Source of the DNA: Firmicutes bacterium UBA6132
Lineage (GTDB): Bacteria > Bacillota_A > Clostridia > Tissierellales > Sedimentibacteraceae
NCBI GenBank assembly: GCA_002435835.1
Contig: DIVM01000086.1
Coordinates: 1-20,975 of the forward strand
Length of the DNA stretch: 20,975 bases
Reading direction: 5' to 3'
A program made the position numbers and the translations under genes. Below are positions 1 to 7,184 of the stretch, in pieces (the first letter of the stretch is position 1; each line of letters begins with the position of its first letter). Under the pieces are notes generated by a model. That model saw only the letters and a list, made by a program, of their open reading frames with translations, did not search any database and had not been told where the DNA came from.

Positions 1-17
1 GAGATGAAAACAAATAA
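1..17 (+). CDS. Possible 3' end of an upstream gene (rpsP by gene order)
   Basis: One frame reads Asp-Glu-Asn-Lys and then TAA at 15-17, just before the khpA ribosome binding site. In Firmicutes the gene before khpA is usually rpsP (ribosomal protein S16), so these bases may be its tail. Another frame stays open until TGA at 22-24, so the choice of frame is not secure. Only about four residues are visible and none identifies a family; the rpsP assignment is inference from gene order. Confidence 0.25.
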
Positions 18-28
18 GAGGTGATGAA

Positions 29-259
29 ATGGGTGAATTAGTAGAATATATAGCAAAATCACTAGTTGACTTTCCTGATCTTGTATCAGTAAATGAAGTT
101 GAAGGCAGTCAATCACTTATAATAGAATTAAAAGTTGCTCCTGATGATATGGGTAAAGTAATCGGTAAGCAAGGCAGAATAGCAAAGGCTATACGCACAG
201 TTGTTAAAGCTGCAGCTACCAAAGATAATAAAAGAGTAATTGTAGAAATTATTCAATAG
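29..259 (+). CDS. khpA: KH-domain RNA-binding protein KhpA (YlqC family)
   Basis: Small cytoplasmic RNA-binding protein of 76 residues, the usual size for the family. It is essentially a single KH domain: the GxxG loop that contacts RNA is GKQG at residues 46-49, within an MGKVIGKQGRIAKAIR segment. In related Firmicutes KhpA pairs with KhpB (Jag) and binds many RNAs, affecting cell elongation and division; that role is taken from the family. The ATG is preceded by AGAGGTG at 17-23, five bases away. It is the first complete gene of a run with rimM and trmD on the same strand, a very conserved arrangement (rpsP-khpA-rimM-trmD-rplS), so co-transcription is likely. Nothing in the protein looks unusual. 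Confidence 0.93.
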   Translation: MGELVEYIAKSLVDFPDLVSVNEVEGSQSLIIELKVAPDDMGKVIGKQGRIAKAIRTVVKAAATKDNKRVIVEIIQ

Positions 260-268
260 CCTATTAGG

Positions 269-284
269 GGATTAAATTTAATCC
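269..284. repeat. 16-bp perfect palindrome between khpA and rimM
   Basis: GGATTAAATTTAATCC is its own reverse complement. In RNA it could form a six-pair stem (GGATTA with TAATCC) with an AATT loop, 24 bases upstream of the rimM start. No run of T follows, so it is not a convincing terminator. It could be a processing or stability hairpin or a protein-binding site, or be fortuitous in AT-rich DNA. Confidence 0.5.
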
Positions 285-307
285 GCATATTTTAACAAGA
301 GGTAAAA

Positions 308-808
308 ATGAAAGATTATATTAAAGTTGGAAAAATAGTAAATACTCACGGCATTAAAGGTTGTTTAAAATGCATTTCTTTAACTGATGATTTAGAAAGA
401 TTTGAAGATCTTGAATATATCTATACTGAAAAAGATGATGTAAAAAGGAAAATCAAAGATGTATGGTTTGCTAAAGGCATGGCATATTTAACTCTTGAAA
501 ACATAGAGGATATGACTACTGCAGAAAGCTTTAAAAATTCATATATATCTATTTTAGAAGATCAACTTAGGGATTTGCCTGAAGACTCATATTATTTATT
601 TGACCTTGAAGGAATTGAAGTTTACACTACTGAAGGTGAATTTATAGGTAAAATAACTGATATATATCAAACTGGTGCTAATGATGTTTATGAAGTCAAA
701 AACAAAAATAAATCTTTTTTAATTCCAGCGGTTAAAGATTTCGTAAAAGAAGTAAATATCAAAGATAAAAAGATGGTTATAAATGCTGTCGAAGGCTTAT
801 TGGAATGA
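308..808 (+). CDS. rimM: 16S rRNA processing protein RimM
   Basis: Ribosome maturation factor of 166 residues, normal length. RimM binds free 30S subunits, chiefly through ribosomal protein S19, and helps the 30S head and 16S rRNA 3' domain to mature. The N-terminal RimM domain opens with the hallmark IKVGKIVNTHGIKG (residues 5-18); a PRC-barrel domain occupies roughly residues 95-166, starting at YYLFDLEG and ending in the typical VNAVEGLLE-like tail. An AGAGGT ribosome binding site lies just before the ATG. The stop overlaps the trmD start as ATGA (805-808), so the two genes are probably translationally coupled, as is common for this pair. Confidence 0.95.
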   Translation: MKDYIKVGKIVNTHGIKGCLKCISLTDDLERFEDLEYIYTEKDDVKRKIKDVWFAKGMAYLTLENIEDMTTAESFKNSYISILEDQLRDLPEDSYYLFDLEGIEVYTTEGEFIGKITDIYQTGANDVYEVKNKNKSFLIPAVKDFVKEVNIKDKKMVINAVEGLLE

Positions 809-1521
809 TATTTGATATAGTTACATTATTCCCAGAGCTCATTGATGTTTATACCAAAAATGGAATAATCAAAAGGGCAATTGAAAATAATTTATTTAAT
901 TTAAATTATGTAAATCTTAGGGATTATTCTTTAAGTAAACATAAAAAAGTTGATGATTATCCATACGGCGGAGGCCCGGGAATGTTACTAAAGCCTGAGC
1001 CTATGTTTAAAGCGCTAAATTCTATAAAAAAGCATAATTCATATATTATTTATTTATCACCAAAAGGTAATTTATTTACCCAAAATAAAGCTCACGAGCT
1101 CTCTAAAAAAGAGCATTTAATTCTTATTGCAGGACATTATGAAGGTATTGATCAAAGAATTATCGACAGATATGTTGATGAAGAAATATCAATGGGAGAT
1201 TATGTTTTAACAAGCGGAGAACTTCCAGTTCTTATGATTGTTGATGCAGTAGGAAGGCTTTTGCCAGGAGTATTAGGGTCAGATGAATCTTCTGTTGAAG
1301 AATCTCACAGCAATAATTTGTTGGAGTATCCTCAATACACGAGGCCAGAAAGTTACGAAGGCTTAGATGTTCCGGAAATTTTATTGTCCGGTCATCATAA
1401 AAAAATCGAGGAATGGCGTTTATTTAAAGCAATAGAAGTAACGCTTCAAAGACGTCCTGACATGATTAAAAATAAAGAAATTATAGAAAAATACAATAAA
1501 TTACAACAAAAATATAAATAA
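805..1521 (+). CDS. trmD: tRNA (guanine-N1-)-methyltransferase TrmD
   Basis: SAM-dependent SPOUT methyltransferase that makes m1G37 next to the anticodon of tRNAs reading CNN and some other codons, preventing +1 frameshifts. At 238 residues it has the usual length. Visible signatures: YGGGPGM (54-60), LSPKG (84-88), GHYEGIDQR (110-118), and the trefoil-knot segment GDYVLTSGELP (131-141), followed by GVLGSDESSVEES and YTRPESYEGLDVPEILLSGHH, typical of TrmD. One small oddity is Ser137 in TSGELP, where the orthologues I remember have Gly-Gly. It overlaps rimM by four bases. The downstream rplS has a separate promoter but could also receive readthrough, as no terminator follows trmD. Confidence 0.97.
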   Translation: MIFDIVTLFPELIDVYTKNGIIKRAIENNLFNLNYVNLRDYSLSKHKKVDDYPYGGGPGMLLKPEPMFKALNSIKKHNSYIIYLSPKGNLFTQNKAHELSKKEHLILIAGHYEGIDQRIIDRYVDEEISMGDYVLTSGELPVLMIVDAVGRLLPGVLGSDESSVEESHSNNLLEYPQYTRPESYEGLDVPEILLSGHHKKIEEWRLFKAIEVTLQRRPDMIKNKEIIEKYNKLQQKYK

Positions 1522-1524
1522 TTG

Positions 1525-1553
1525 TTGTACACATAAAATCCTTATGCTATAAT
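1525..1553 (+). promoter_or_regulatory. Sigma-A-type promoter for rplS
   Basis: TTGTAC (1525-1530), 17 bases, then a perfect TATAAT (1548-1553) preceded by TG at 1545-1546, an extended -10. The expected transcript start is near 1560, giving a leader of about 60 bases before rplS. The -35 is weak, but the -10 and spacing are excellent. Confidence 0.75.
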
Positions 1554-1560
1554 GCATAAG

Positions 1561-1620
1561 AGTATACGGCGGTCCTCTGTACATACAGTATTATGAACGC
1601 TTAGTCGAAGGGAGGTATAC
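1561..1620 (+). promoter_or_regulatory. Structured rplS (L19) mRNA leader
   Basis: L19 genes of low-GC Gram-positives are known to carry a leader RNA (the Rfam L19 leader), thought to mediate autoregulation. Here a hairpin CTGT-ACAT-ACAG (1577-1588) sits inside a possible outer stem GCG (1569-1571) with CGC (1598-1600). The self-complementary hexamer GTATAC occurs at both ends (1562-1567 and 1615-1620), so the ends can pair over the ribosome binding site GGGAGG (1610-1615). CCTC at 1574-1577 is an alternative partner for that site. The motif ACATACAGT, then GAACG, then GGGAGG also occurs in the rpsU leader at 7580-7621. The structure is my manual pairing, not a computed fold. Confidence 0.65.
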
Positions 1621-1622
1621 AA

Positions 1623-1970
1623 ATGGACTTAATAAAATCATTCGAATTAGAGCAATTAAATACTGAGGTTACTCCATTTAACGTTGGTGACACTATAAAG
1701 GTACACGTAAATATTAAAGAAGGTAATAGAGAAAGAATTCAGATATTTGAAGGCGTTGTTCTTAAAAAGCAAGGTGGTAGCAATAGAGAAACTTTTACAG
1801 TAAGAAAAATTTCTTACGGAGTTGGTGTAGAAAGAACTTTCCCAATCCACTCTCCTAAAATCGCGAAAATTGAAGTAGTGAGAAGAGGTAGTGTAAGACG
1901 TGCTAAGTTGTACTACTTAAGAGAAAGAACTGGTAAAGCTGCTAAAGTTAAAGAATTAAGAAGTTATTAA
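1623..1970 (+). CDS. rplS: 50S ribosomal protein L19
   Basis: Large-subunit protein located at the 30S-50S interface. The 115 residues cover the complete L19 fold, with [11 protein letters not shown] near the start, the conserved [32 protein letters not shown] and a basic C-terminal [25 protein letters not shown]. The ATG follows GGGAGG by seven bases. It has its own extended -10 promoter and a structured leader, and ends in a strong intrinsic terminator, so it can be expressed independently of trmD. The usual signal peptidase gene lepB, often found between rplS and rbgA, is absent here. Confidence 0.98.
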   Translation: MDLIKSFELEQLNTEVTPFNVGDTIKVHVNIKEGNRERIQIFEGVVLKKQGGSNRETFTVRKISYGVGVERTFPIHSPKIAKIEVVRRGSVRRAKLYYLRERTGKAAKVKELRSY

Positions 1971-1974
1971 TAAT

Positions 1975-2003
1975 AATTGAGGGCGAATGTCCTCAATTTT
2001 TTT
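1975..2003 (+). terminator. Rho-independent terminator after rplS
   Basis: Stem AATTGAGG with CCTCAATT (8 bp), eight-base loop, then seven T. It lies five bases after the rplS stop and closes the rimM-trmD-rplS transcription unit. Confidence 0.92.
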
Positions 2004-2084
2004 CATTATATATAATTTTTTATATATTTTTTATAATGGATAATAATAAGTAATATAAAATATAAGAAACAAATGAGGTATGAA

Positions 2085-2939
2085 ATGAATATAAATTGGT
2101 ATCCGGGACATATGAAAAAAACAAAAGACTTGCTTAGAGAAAATTTAAAGCTTGTCAATATAGTTATAGAGGTAATTGACGCTAGAATACCAAGAAGCAG
2201 CAAAAACCCAGATTTAGATGATGTGTTTAAAGACAAAAAAAGATTAATAGTACTTAATAAATATGACTTAGCAGATCCACATATAAATAAAGAGTGGGAA
2301 AATTATTATAAATCAAAAGGTTGGTCAGTTGTTTTATATAATTCAACTAACAATAAAGAGTTGAAAAAATTGGAAGCAGCAATTGAAGAAGCTTCACAAG
2401 AATTTGTAGAAAGATACAAAAAAAGAGGAATTTTAAATAGAACAATTAAAGCTATGATAGCTGGTATACCAAATGTAGGTAAATCAACATTAATTAATTC
2501 AATAGCAAAAAAGAAAAGTACTAAAACTGGAAATATGCCTGGTATAACAAAATCAAAACAATGGATTAGACTTACAGGTAATATAGACTTATTAGATACT
2601 CCTGGTATTTTGTGGCCTAAATTTACAAATGAAGAAGACGCACTTAACTTGGCTTTTTCTGGAGCAATTAGAGATGAAGTTTTACAGTTAGAAGAAATTG
2701 CTTTTAAATTTGTTGAGAGAATGAGAAATATGGGATTGGAAAATAAACTGCTTGAAAGATACGGAGTAGAAGCAGGAGAAGAAGTTATAGATACTTTGAA
2801 TAATATCGCTATTAAAAGAGCGTGTATATATAATAAAACAGAAATAGATTATTTAAAAGTTGCAAGATTAATTTTAAAAGATTTTAGAGATGGAAATCTT
2901 GGAAAAATATCTTTGGAAAAACCAAGTAGCAATGAATAG
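2085..2939 (+). CDS. rbgA: Ribosome biogenesis GTPase RbgA (YlqF)
   Basis: Circularly permuted GTPase needed for late assembly of the 50S subunit. The 284 residues match the family. It begins with the conserved MNINWYPGHM including the likely catalytic His9. The G motifs come in permuted order: NKYD (58-61), GIPNVGKS (127-134), DTPG (171-174); a C-terminal RNA-binding helical domain follows. I chose the ATG at 2085 over the in-frame ATG at 2073 because GAGGT (2075-2079) lies five bases upstream of it and the family starts right at M-x-I-x-W-[FY]-P-G-H-M. The last codons (Asn-Glu-stop) lie inside a heptamer repeat element, so the extreme C-terminus may have been altered by its arrival. No convincing promoter is visible; TATAAT at 2032-2037 lacks a matching -35. 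Confidence 0.96.
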   Translation: MNINWYPGHMKKTKDLLRENLKLVNIVIEVIDARIPRSSKNPDLDDVFKDKKRLIVLNKYDLADPHINKEWENYYKSKGWSVVLYNSTNNKELKKLEAAIEEASQEFVERYKKRGILNRTIKAMIAGIPNVGKSTLINSIAKKKSTKTGNMPGITKSKQWIRLTGNIDLLDTPGILWPKFTNEEDALNLAFSGAIRDEVLQLEEIAFKFVERMRNMGLENKLLERYGVEAGEEVIDTLNNIAIKRACIYNKTEIDYLKVARLILKDFRDGNLGKISLEKPSSNE

Positions 2940-3043
2940 TGAACAATGAACATTGAATAATTAGCAATTAAATGAAAATTTTGGTTAAAGCCAAATTTTA
3001 CTTAAATTGTTCATTATTCATTATTAATCGTTCAATGTTCACT
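2931..3043. repeat. Inverted heptamer-array palindrome (MITE-like or BIME-like element)
   Basis: The left arm (2931-2972) reads as six consecutive seven-base units: AATGAAT, AGTGAAC, AATGAAC, ATTGAAT, AATTAGC, AATTAAA. The right arm (3009-3043), read on the opposite strand, is AGTGAAC, ATTGAAC, GATTAAT, AATGAAT, AATGAAC. Between them is a hairpin, AAAATTTTGG (2975-2984) with CCAAATTTT (2991-2999), loop TTAAAG and one bulged T. The whole could fold as a long imperfect stem-loop. The left arm overlaps the end of rbgA including its stop codon at 2937-2939. No ORF is present. It looks like a small dispersed repeat, but only one full copy is in this window. Confidence 0.7.
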
Positions 3044-3055
3044 GCGCTTTAGCGC
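3044..3055 (+). promoter_or_regulatory. GCGC hairpin directly upstream of the rnhB ribosome binding site
   Basis: GCGC-TTTA-GCGC can form a four-pair GC stem two bases before GGAGG (3058-3062). It abuts the right end of the heptamer palindrome and may be part of that element. It may affect access to the ribosome binding site, but this is only suggestive. Confidence 0.35.
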
Positions 3056-3068
3056 ATGGAGGTATAGG

Positions 3069-3701
3069 ATGCTTAAAATTGAACAGGAACTTTGGGACAA
3101 GGGTTATAATTACATTGCATGCATTGATGAAGTAGGAAGAGGATGTTTAGCAGGCAGTGTAGTTGCATGTGCTATAATTATGCCAAAAAATTTATTAATA
3201 GATGGTGTAAATGATTCTAAAAAGCTAACGCCTAAAAAAAGAGATTATTTATATGACGTTATAAAAAATTCTGCTATAGCTATAGGCATAGGCGAAATGA
3301 ATTGTAGCGTTGTTGATGAAATAAATATAAAAAATGCAACAAAACTTGCTATGAAAAAAGCAATTGAAAACTTAATAGATGAAGATGGTAATAAAATTAT
3401 ACCTGATCATTTATTAATTGATGCTGAAAAATTAGATTTGCCCATACCACAATTAAACATAATTAAAGGTGATGCAAAATGCCACGGAATAGCAGCAGCA
3501 TCCATTATTGCGAAAGTATATAGGGATAGACAAATGGAAGAATTAGATGAAAAATATCCACAATATAAATTTGCAAAAAATAAAGGTTACGGAACTAAGG
3601 ATCATGTTCAAGCATTACTTTCTTTCGGACCTATTGAAATACATAGAAAAACATTTCTTAAAAAAATAATTGATACAAATGAGCAGTTAGAAATTGTATA
3701 A
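3069..3701 (+). CDS. rnhB: Ribonuclease HII
   Basis: Endonuclease that cuts RNA in RNA-DNA hybrids and starts removal of single misincorporated ribonucleotides from DNA. At 210 residues it is full length. The catalytic acidic residues expected for the family are visible: Asp20-Glu21 in IDEVGRG, Asp118 in LLIDAE, and Asp135 in KGDAK. The conserved IAAASIIAKVYRDR (141-154) follows and GYGTKDH lies later. GGAGG (3058-3062) is six bases before the ATG. Its placement after rbgA and before yraN is the usual Firmicute order, although an aminopeptidase gene lies between rnhB and yraN here. A short terminator follows. Confidence 0.97.
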   Translation: MLKIEQELWDKGYNYIACIDEVGRGCLAGSVVACAIIMPKNLLIDGVNDSKKLTPKKRDYLYDVIKNSAIAIGIGEMNCSVVDEINIKNATKLAMKKAIENLIDEDGNKIIPDHLLIDAEKLDLPIPQLNIIKGDAKCHGIAAASIIAKVYRDRQMEELDEKYPQYKFAKNKGYGTKDHVQALLSFGPIEIHRKTFLKKIIDTNEQLEIV

Positions 3702-3711
3702 GTAATATTGT

Positions 3712-3733
3712 GCAGTTATGACTGCTTTTTTTT
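3712..3733 (+). terminator. Rho-independent terminator after rnhB
   Basis: GCAGT-TATG-ACTGC hairpin (5 bp stem, 4-base loop) followed by eight T. The stem is short but compact. The 178 bases from here to 3911 hold no gene I can support, only AT-rich DNA with several TATAAT-like hexamers (for example 3877 and 3885) lacking good -35 partners. Confidence 0.75.
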
Positions 3734-3911
3734 GCTTTTTATATTTGTTTTAAAAGTAAAATATTTAAAGTGACTGGATATATTATGTTTAAGTTAGAAA
3801 AATGTATCTAAGTTCTATTAAAAGAAGATTATGTTATTTTTATGTACAATTTTTAAATAAAAGTTTATAATTAGTATATAATGTTATAATATTATTTTAG
3901 TTGGAGGAAAT

Positions 3912-5240
3912 ATGTATAATCAATTTACAAAAGAACTTTTAAAATTTATTGAACATTGTCCTAGTAGTTTCCATGCTATTAATTCAATAGAGAAAGAATT
4001 AATAGAGAATGGATTTAAAAGTTTACCTGAAAATAAAAAGTGGATACTACAAACAGGCAAAAAATATTATGTTACAAGAAACCAATCATCAATAATAGCA
4101 TTTAAAGTAGGAAACAATTTAGATGATTTTAATTTTAATATAATTGCATCACATAGCGATTCACCAACATTTAAAGTAAAAGAAAATTATAAATTAAATG
4201 TTGACAAAAAATATGTAAAATTAAATACAGAGAAATATGGTGGCATGATTTTTTCTTCTTGGATGGATCGACCTTTATCTGTTGCAGGAAGAGTTATAAT
4301 TAAAAATGAAAATAGTATTGAAACAAAATTAGTTAATGTAGATAAAGATTTAGTTCTTATCCCTAATGTAGCAATACATATGAACAAAGAAATAAACACA
4401 GGCATGAAATATAATGAACAAGTTGATTTAATTCCTTTGTTTGGAACTTATGAAAAAAATGAAAGTGAAGAAGAATATTTCTTAGAATTAATAGCACAAT
4501 TAGCTAAAACTAAAAAAGAAAATATATTAAGCCATGATTTATTTTTGTATAATCGCATGAAGCCATCTGTATGGGGAAGCAATGGAGAATTTATATCTTC
4601 TCCAAAATTAGATGATTTACAGTGCGCATTTACATCATTAAAAGCTTTTTTATCAGGTTCAAATACAAAATCCATAAATGTATTCTGCTGTTTTGATAAT
4701 GAAGAAGTTGGAAGCGGAACTAAACAAGGTGCTGCATCCACATTTTTAAAGCATACTTTAGAGAGACTTAGTGAGAATTTAGGAAAAACCAAAGAAGAAT
4801 ATCTCTGTGCTCTTTCTACATCATTTATGCTTTCAGCTGACAATGCCCATGCCGTACACCCAAATCATCCTGAATTGAGTGACCCTACTAATAAAGTATA
4901 TATGAACGAAGGTGTTGTTATAAAATATAACGCTAATCAAAAATATACAACTGATGGAGTGAGTTCATCTTTAGTAAAACATTATTGTAATGCAGGAAAA
5001 ATCCCATATCAGTCGTATATAAACCGTTCTGATATTGCAGGTGGAAGTACACTAGGAAATATAGCATCATCTCAAGTTAGCATTAAAATGGCTGATATAG
5101 GAATAGCTCAGTTAGCAATGCATTCTTCATATGAAACAGCAGGAAATAAAGACACATATTATATGTTCAAATTAATGGAAGAATTTTATAATTCACATAT
5201 TGAAGAAACCGATGGCGGAACTTTTGCAATAAATAAATAA
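3912..5240 (+). CDS. M18 family aminopeptidase
   Basis: Zinc metallo-aminopeptidase that removes N-terminal residues, often acidic, from peptides in the cytoplasm. The 442 residues fit the family of dodecameric tetrahedral enzymes. By comparison with M18 members the metal and catalytic residues are all present: His81 and Asp83 in ASHSDSP, Asp234 in PKLDDLQ, Glu264-Glu265 in DNEEVGS, Asp310 in SADNAHAVHPNHP and His404 in MHSSYETAG. TGGAGGAAAT precedes the ATG. It sits alone between terminator-bounded rnhB and yraN, which are more often adjacent, so it may be a lineage-specific insertion. It could be called ApeB-like or PepA-M18; I leave the symbol empty. Confidence 0.93.
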   Translation: MYNQFTKELLKFIEHCPSSFHAINSIEKELIENGFKSLPENKKWILQTGKKYYVTRNQSSIIAFKVGNNLDDFNFNIIASHSDSPTFKVKENYKLNVDKKYVKLNTEKYGGMIFSSWMDRPLSVAGRVIIKNENSIETKLVNVDKDLVLIPNVAIHMNKEINTGMKYNEQVDLIPLFGTYEKNESEEEYFLELIAQLAKTKKENILSHDLFLYNRMKPSVWGSNGEFISSPKLDDLQCAFTSLKAFLSGSNTKSINVFCCFDNEEVGSGTKQGAASTFLKHTLERLSENLGKTKEEYLCALSTSFMLSADNAHAVHPNHPELSDPTNKVYMNEGVVIKYNANQKYTTDGVSSSLVKHYCNAGKIPYQSYINRSDIAGGSTLGNIASSQVSIKMADIGIAQLAMHSSYETAGNKDTYYMFKLMEEFYNSHIEETDGGTFAINK

Positions 5241-5324
5241 TTAATTATTTTATATTTTGTTTAATTAAACTTCGCTTAAAGTTTATAAAAATTATTTTTC
5301 TTTTCAAGAAAGATTCGGTGAAAT

Positions 5325-5675
5325 ATGTATAAAGAAAATAAAGGATATGAATATGAAGAGTTAGCTAAAAAATATTTACTTAAACATAATTATAAAATAT
5401 TAAACCAAAATTTTATAAGCAAATTTGGAGAAATAGACATAATTGCTGAAAAAAGTGGAGTAATTTCTTTTATTGAAGTTAAGGGAAAAATAAACACAGA
5501 TCATGGTTTTCCAAGAGAATCAGTTACATTAAATAAGCAAAAGAAAATTATTTCTGCTGCAAAATATTATCTTTTAAAACAAAACAATGACGATTTAATA
5601 TGTCAGTTTGATGTCATAGAAATAATATTAAAAGACAAACAAATAAATTATATAGAAAATGCATTTTGGTTGTAA
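5325..5675 (+). CDS. yraN: YraN family (UPF0102) endonuclease-like protein
   Basis: Small protein of 116 residues with a predicted restriction-endonuclease-like fold; precise function is not established. The family core is clear: an N-terminal GYEYEELAKKYLLKHNYKILNQN helix region, GEIDIIA (Glu36, Asp38) and FIEVKGK (Glu51, Lys53), which together resemble a PD-(D/E)XK nuclease site. The ribosome binding site is weak (GGTGA at 5317-5321, only three bases from the ATG). It follows the aminopeptidase by 84 bases that contain a small AT hairpin (AAACTT with AAGTTT) and nothing else I can name. Neighbourhood with rnhB is typical of the family. Confidence 0.88.
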   Translation: MYKENKGYEYEELAKKYLLKHNYKILNQNFISKFGEIDIIAEKSGVISFIEVKGKINTDHGFPRESVTLNKQKKIISAAKYYLLKQNNDDLICQFDVIEIILKDKQINYIENAFWL

Positions 5676-5681
5676 TAGTAA

Positions 5682-5710
5682 TTGAAATTAATTTTTATGT
5701 ATGATATGCT
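5682..5710 (+). promoter_or_regulatory. Probable sigma-A promoter for mtaB
   Basis: TTGAAA (5682-5687), 17 bases, then TATGCT (5705-5710) with TG at 5702-5703 (extended -10). The expected start of transcription, near 5717, is 11 bases before a perfect 14-bp palindrome and about 56 bases before the mtaB start. Confidence 0.55.
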
Positions 5711-5727
5711 TACTGTAAATATAACAA

Positions 5728-5741
5728 GGTTCCCGGGAACC
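5728..5741. promoter_or_regulatory. GC-rich 14-bp palindrome (candidate operator) before mtaB
   Basis: GGTTCCCGGGAACC is a perfect inverted repeat in otherwise very AT-rich intergenic DNA. It lies roughly +11 to +24 of the predicted mtaB transcript, a classic place for a repressor site. In RNA it would give a hairpin with almost no loop, so a DNA-binding dimer seems more plausible. The regulator is unknown. Confidence 0.5.
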
Positions 5742-5772
5742 CAACAGCAATTAATATATATAGGAGAGAAAG

Positions 5773-7140
5773 TTGAACAATTTAGAAAACTTAAAAATAG
5801 ATAAAGAAAACAATAAACAAATTACAGCATCCTTTACTACTCTTGGTTGCAAAGTAAATCAATTTGAAACTGAAGCAATGACTGAACTTTTAGAACAAGA
5901 AGGTATTAAAGTAGTTCAAGAAAATACAAATGCAGATATTTATATAATAAATACATGTGCAGTAACAAAAGAAAGCGAACGAAAATCAAGGCAGTTCATC
6001 AATAAAGCAAAAAGATTAAATCCAGAGGCTTTAGTTGTTGCAGTTGGTTGCAGCGTTCAATTAAATTCAGATAAAATTAATAAAGAAACAAGTGTTGATA
6101 TTACTATAGGCACTAAGCATAAAGGTGAAATAGGACGTTTAATTAAAGAAAAACTTAAAAATAATATAAAAAATGATAATGAAATGTTAGTTAATGCAGG
6201 TATGGATATAATTGAGGAATTCAGCGGCAGAGAAAGTTTTGAAGAATTAAAAATTAGCACAGTTCATGATAAAACACGTGCTAACATAAAAATTCAAGAT
6301 GGTTGCAGTCAATTTTGTTCTTACTGCATTATTCCATATGTTAGAGGACCTATTAGAAGCCGTAACCACAATGATATAATAGAAGAAATAAAAAAATTAG
6401 CTGCTAACGGATATAAAGAAATAGTATTAAATGGTATTCACATATCTTCTTATGGAAAAGACCAAGAAATTGAAAATGCTCTTATAAAATTAATTGAAGA
6501 TATAAATTTAATAGATGGAATAAAAAGAATTCGATTAGGTTCTTTAGAGCCTAAAATAATTACAGAAGATTTTGTTTCTCGTATTTCTAAAATGGATAAA
6601 TTCTGTCATCAATTTCATTTATCATTACAAAGCGGAAGCGACAGTGTGTTAAAACGAATGAACAGAAAATATACAATTGAAGAATATAGAACAAATGTAA
6701 AACTAATAAGAAAATATATGCCTGACAGTGGAATAACAACTGATATTATAGTAGGTTTTCCTGGAGAAACTGAAGAAGAATTTAATGAAACATTTGAATT
6801 TGTTAAAGAAATTCGTTTCTCAAGAATCCATGTATTTAAATACTCAGTTAGAGAAGGTACTAAGGCAGCAGAAATGACTAACCAAGTAGATGACAGCAAA
6901 AAACATGATAGAAGCCAAGTTTTAATGGAACTTGCAAATGAAATATCAAATGAGTTTATGAATAATTTTATAAATAAAAACATGGAAGTTTTAATAGAAG
7001 CTGAAAAGCATAGTAATTTATATGAAGGTTATACATCAAATTATTTGAAAGTTTTAGTAAAAAATGATAAAAATATTAAGAATGAAATTGTAAATGTAAC
7101 GATTAAAGATGTACATGATGACTATTTAATTGCTCAGTAA
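5773..7140 (+). CDS. mtaB: tRNA (N6-L-threonylcarbamoyladenosine(37)-C2)-methylthiotransferase MtaB
   Basis: Radical-SAM enzyme that converts t6A37 to ms2t6A37 in tRNAs reading ANN codons, using two 4Fe-4S clusters. Domains of the 455-residue protein: N-terminal methylthiotransferase domain with cluster cysteines Cys26 (TLGCKVN), Cys62 (INTCAVT) and Cys93 (VGCS); radical-SAM domain with Cys178, Cys182 and Cys185 (CSQFCSYC, followed by IIPYVRGPIRSR); C-terminal TRAM RNA-binding domain from about residue 395. The start is TTG, with AGGAG at 5762-5766 six bases upstream. The next in-frame ATG (5878) would remove Cys26, so TTG is required. The CKVNQ and VRGPIRSR motifs favour the MtaB/YqeV subgroup over MiaB. 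Confidence 0.94.
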   Translation: MNNLENLKIDKENNKQITASFTTLGCKVNQFETEAMTELLEQEGIKVVQENTNADIYIINTCAVTKESERKSRQFINKAKRLNPEALVVAVGCSVQLNSDKINKETSVDITIGTKHKGEIGRLIKEKLKNNIKNDNEMLVNAGMDIIEEFSGRESFEELKISTVHDKTRANIKIQDGCSQFCSYCIIPYVRGPIRSRNHNDIIEEIKKLAANGYKEIVLNGIHISSYGKDQEIENALIKLIEDINLIDGIKRIRLGSLEPKIITEDFVSRISKMDKFCHQFHLSLQSGSDSVLKRMNRKYTIEEYRTNVKLIRKYMPDSGITTDIIVGFPGETEEEFNETFEFVKEIRFSRIHVFKYSVREGTKAAEMTNQVDDSKKHDRSQVLMELANEISNEFMNNFINKNMEVLIEAEKHSNLYEGYTSNYLKVLVKNDKNIKNEIVNVTIKDVHDDYLIAQ

Positions 7141-7184
7141 TGCATTATGCTGATTATATTATCTTTTAATAAAGGGGTGAAAAA

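Noticed and set aside
1971..2084. Missing or degraded lepB between rplS and rbgA
   Set aside because: The gap is only about 110 bases, filled by the terminator and AT-rich DNA; no remnant of a signal peptidase can be read, so absence may simply be lineage gene order.
2931..3043. CRISPR array
   Set aside because: The units are seven bases, contiguous and arranged in inverted arms, with no spacers.
3877..3890. TATAAT hexamers as a promoter for the M18 aminopeptidase
   Set aside because: Neither has a recognisable -35 at 16-18 bases; such hexamers are expected by chance in this AT-rich gap. A promoter must lie here, but I cannot place it.
4187..4843. Antisense open frames opposite the aminopeptidase, and similar ones opposite other genes
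   Set aside because: They have no family resemblance and no ribosome binding sites, and they mirror codon composition of the strong + strand genes.
5265..5290. AAACTT/AAGTTT hairpin between the aminopeptidase and yraN as a terminator
   Set aside because: The stem is six AT-rich pairs and the T-run does not follow directly.
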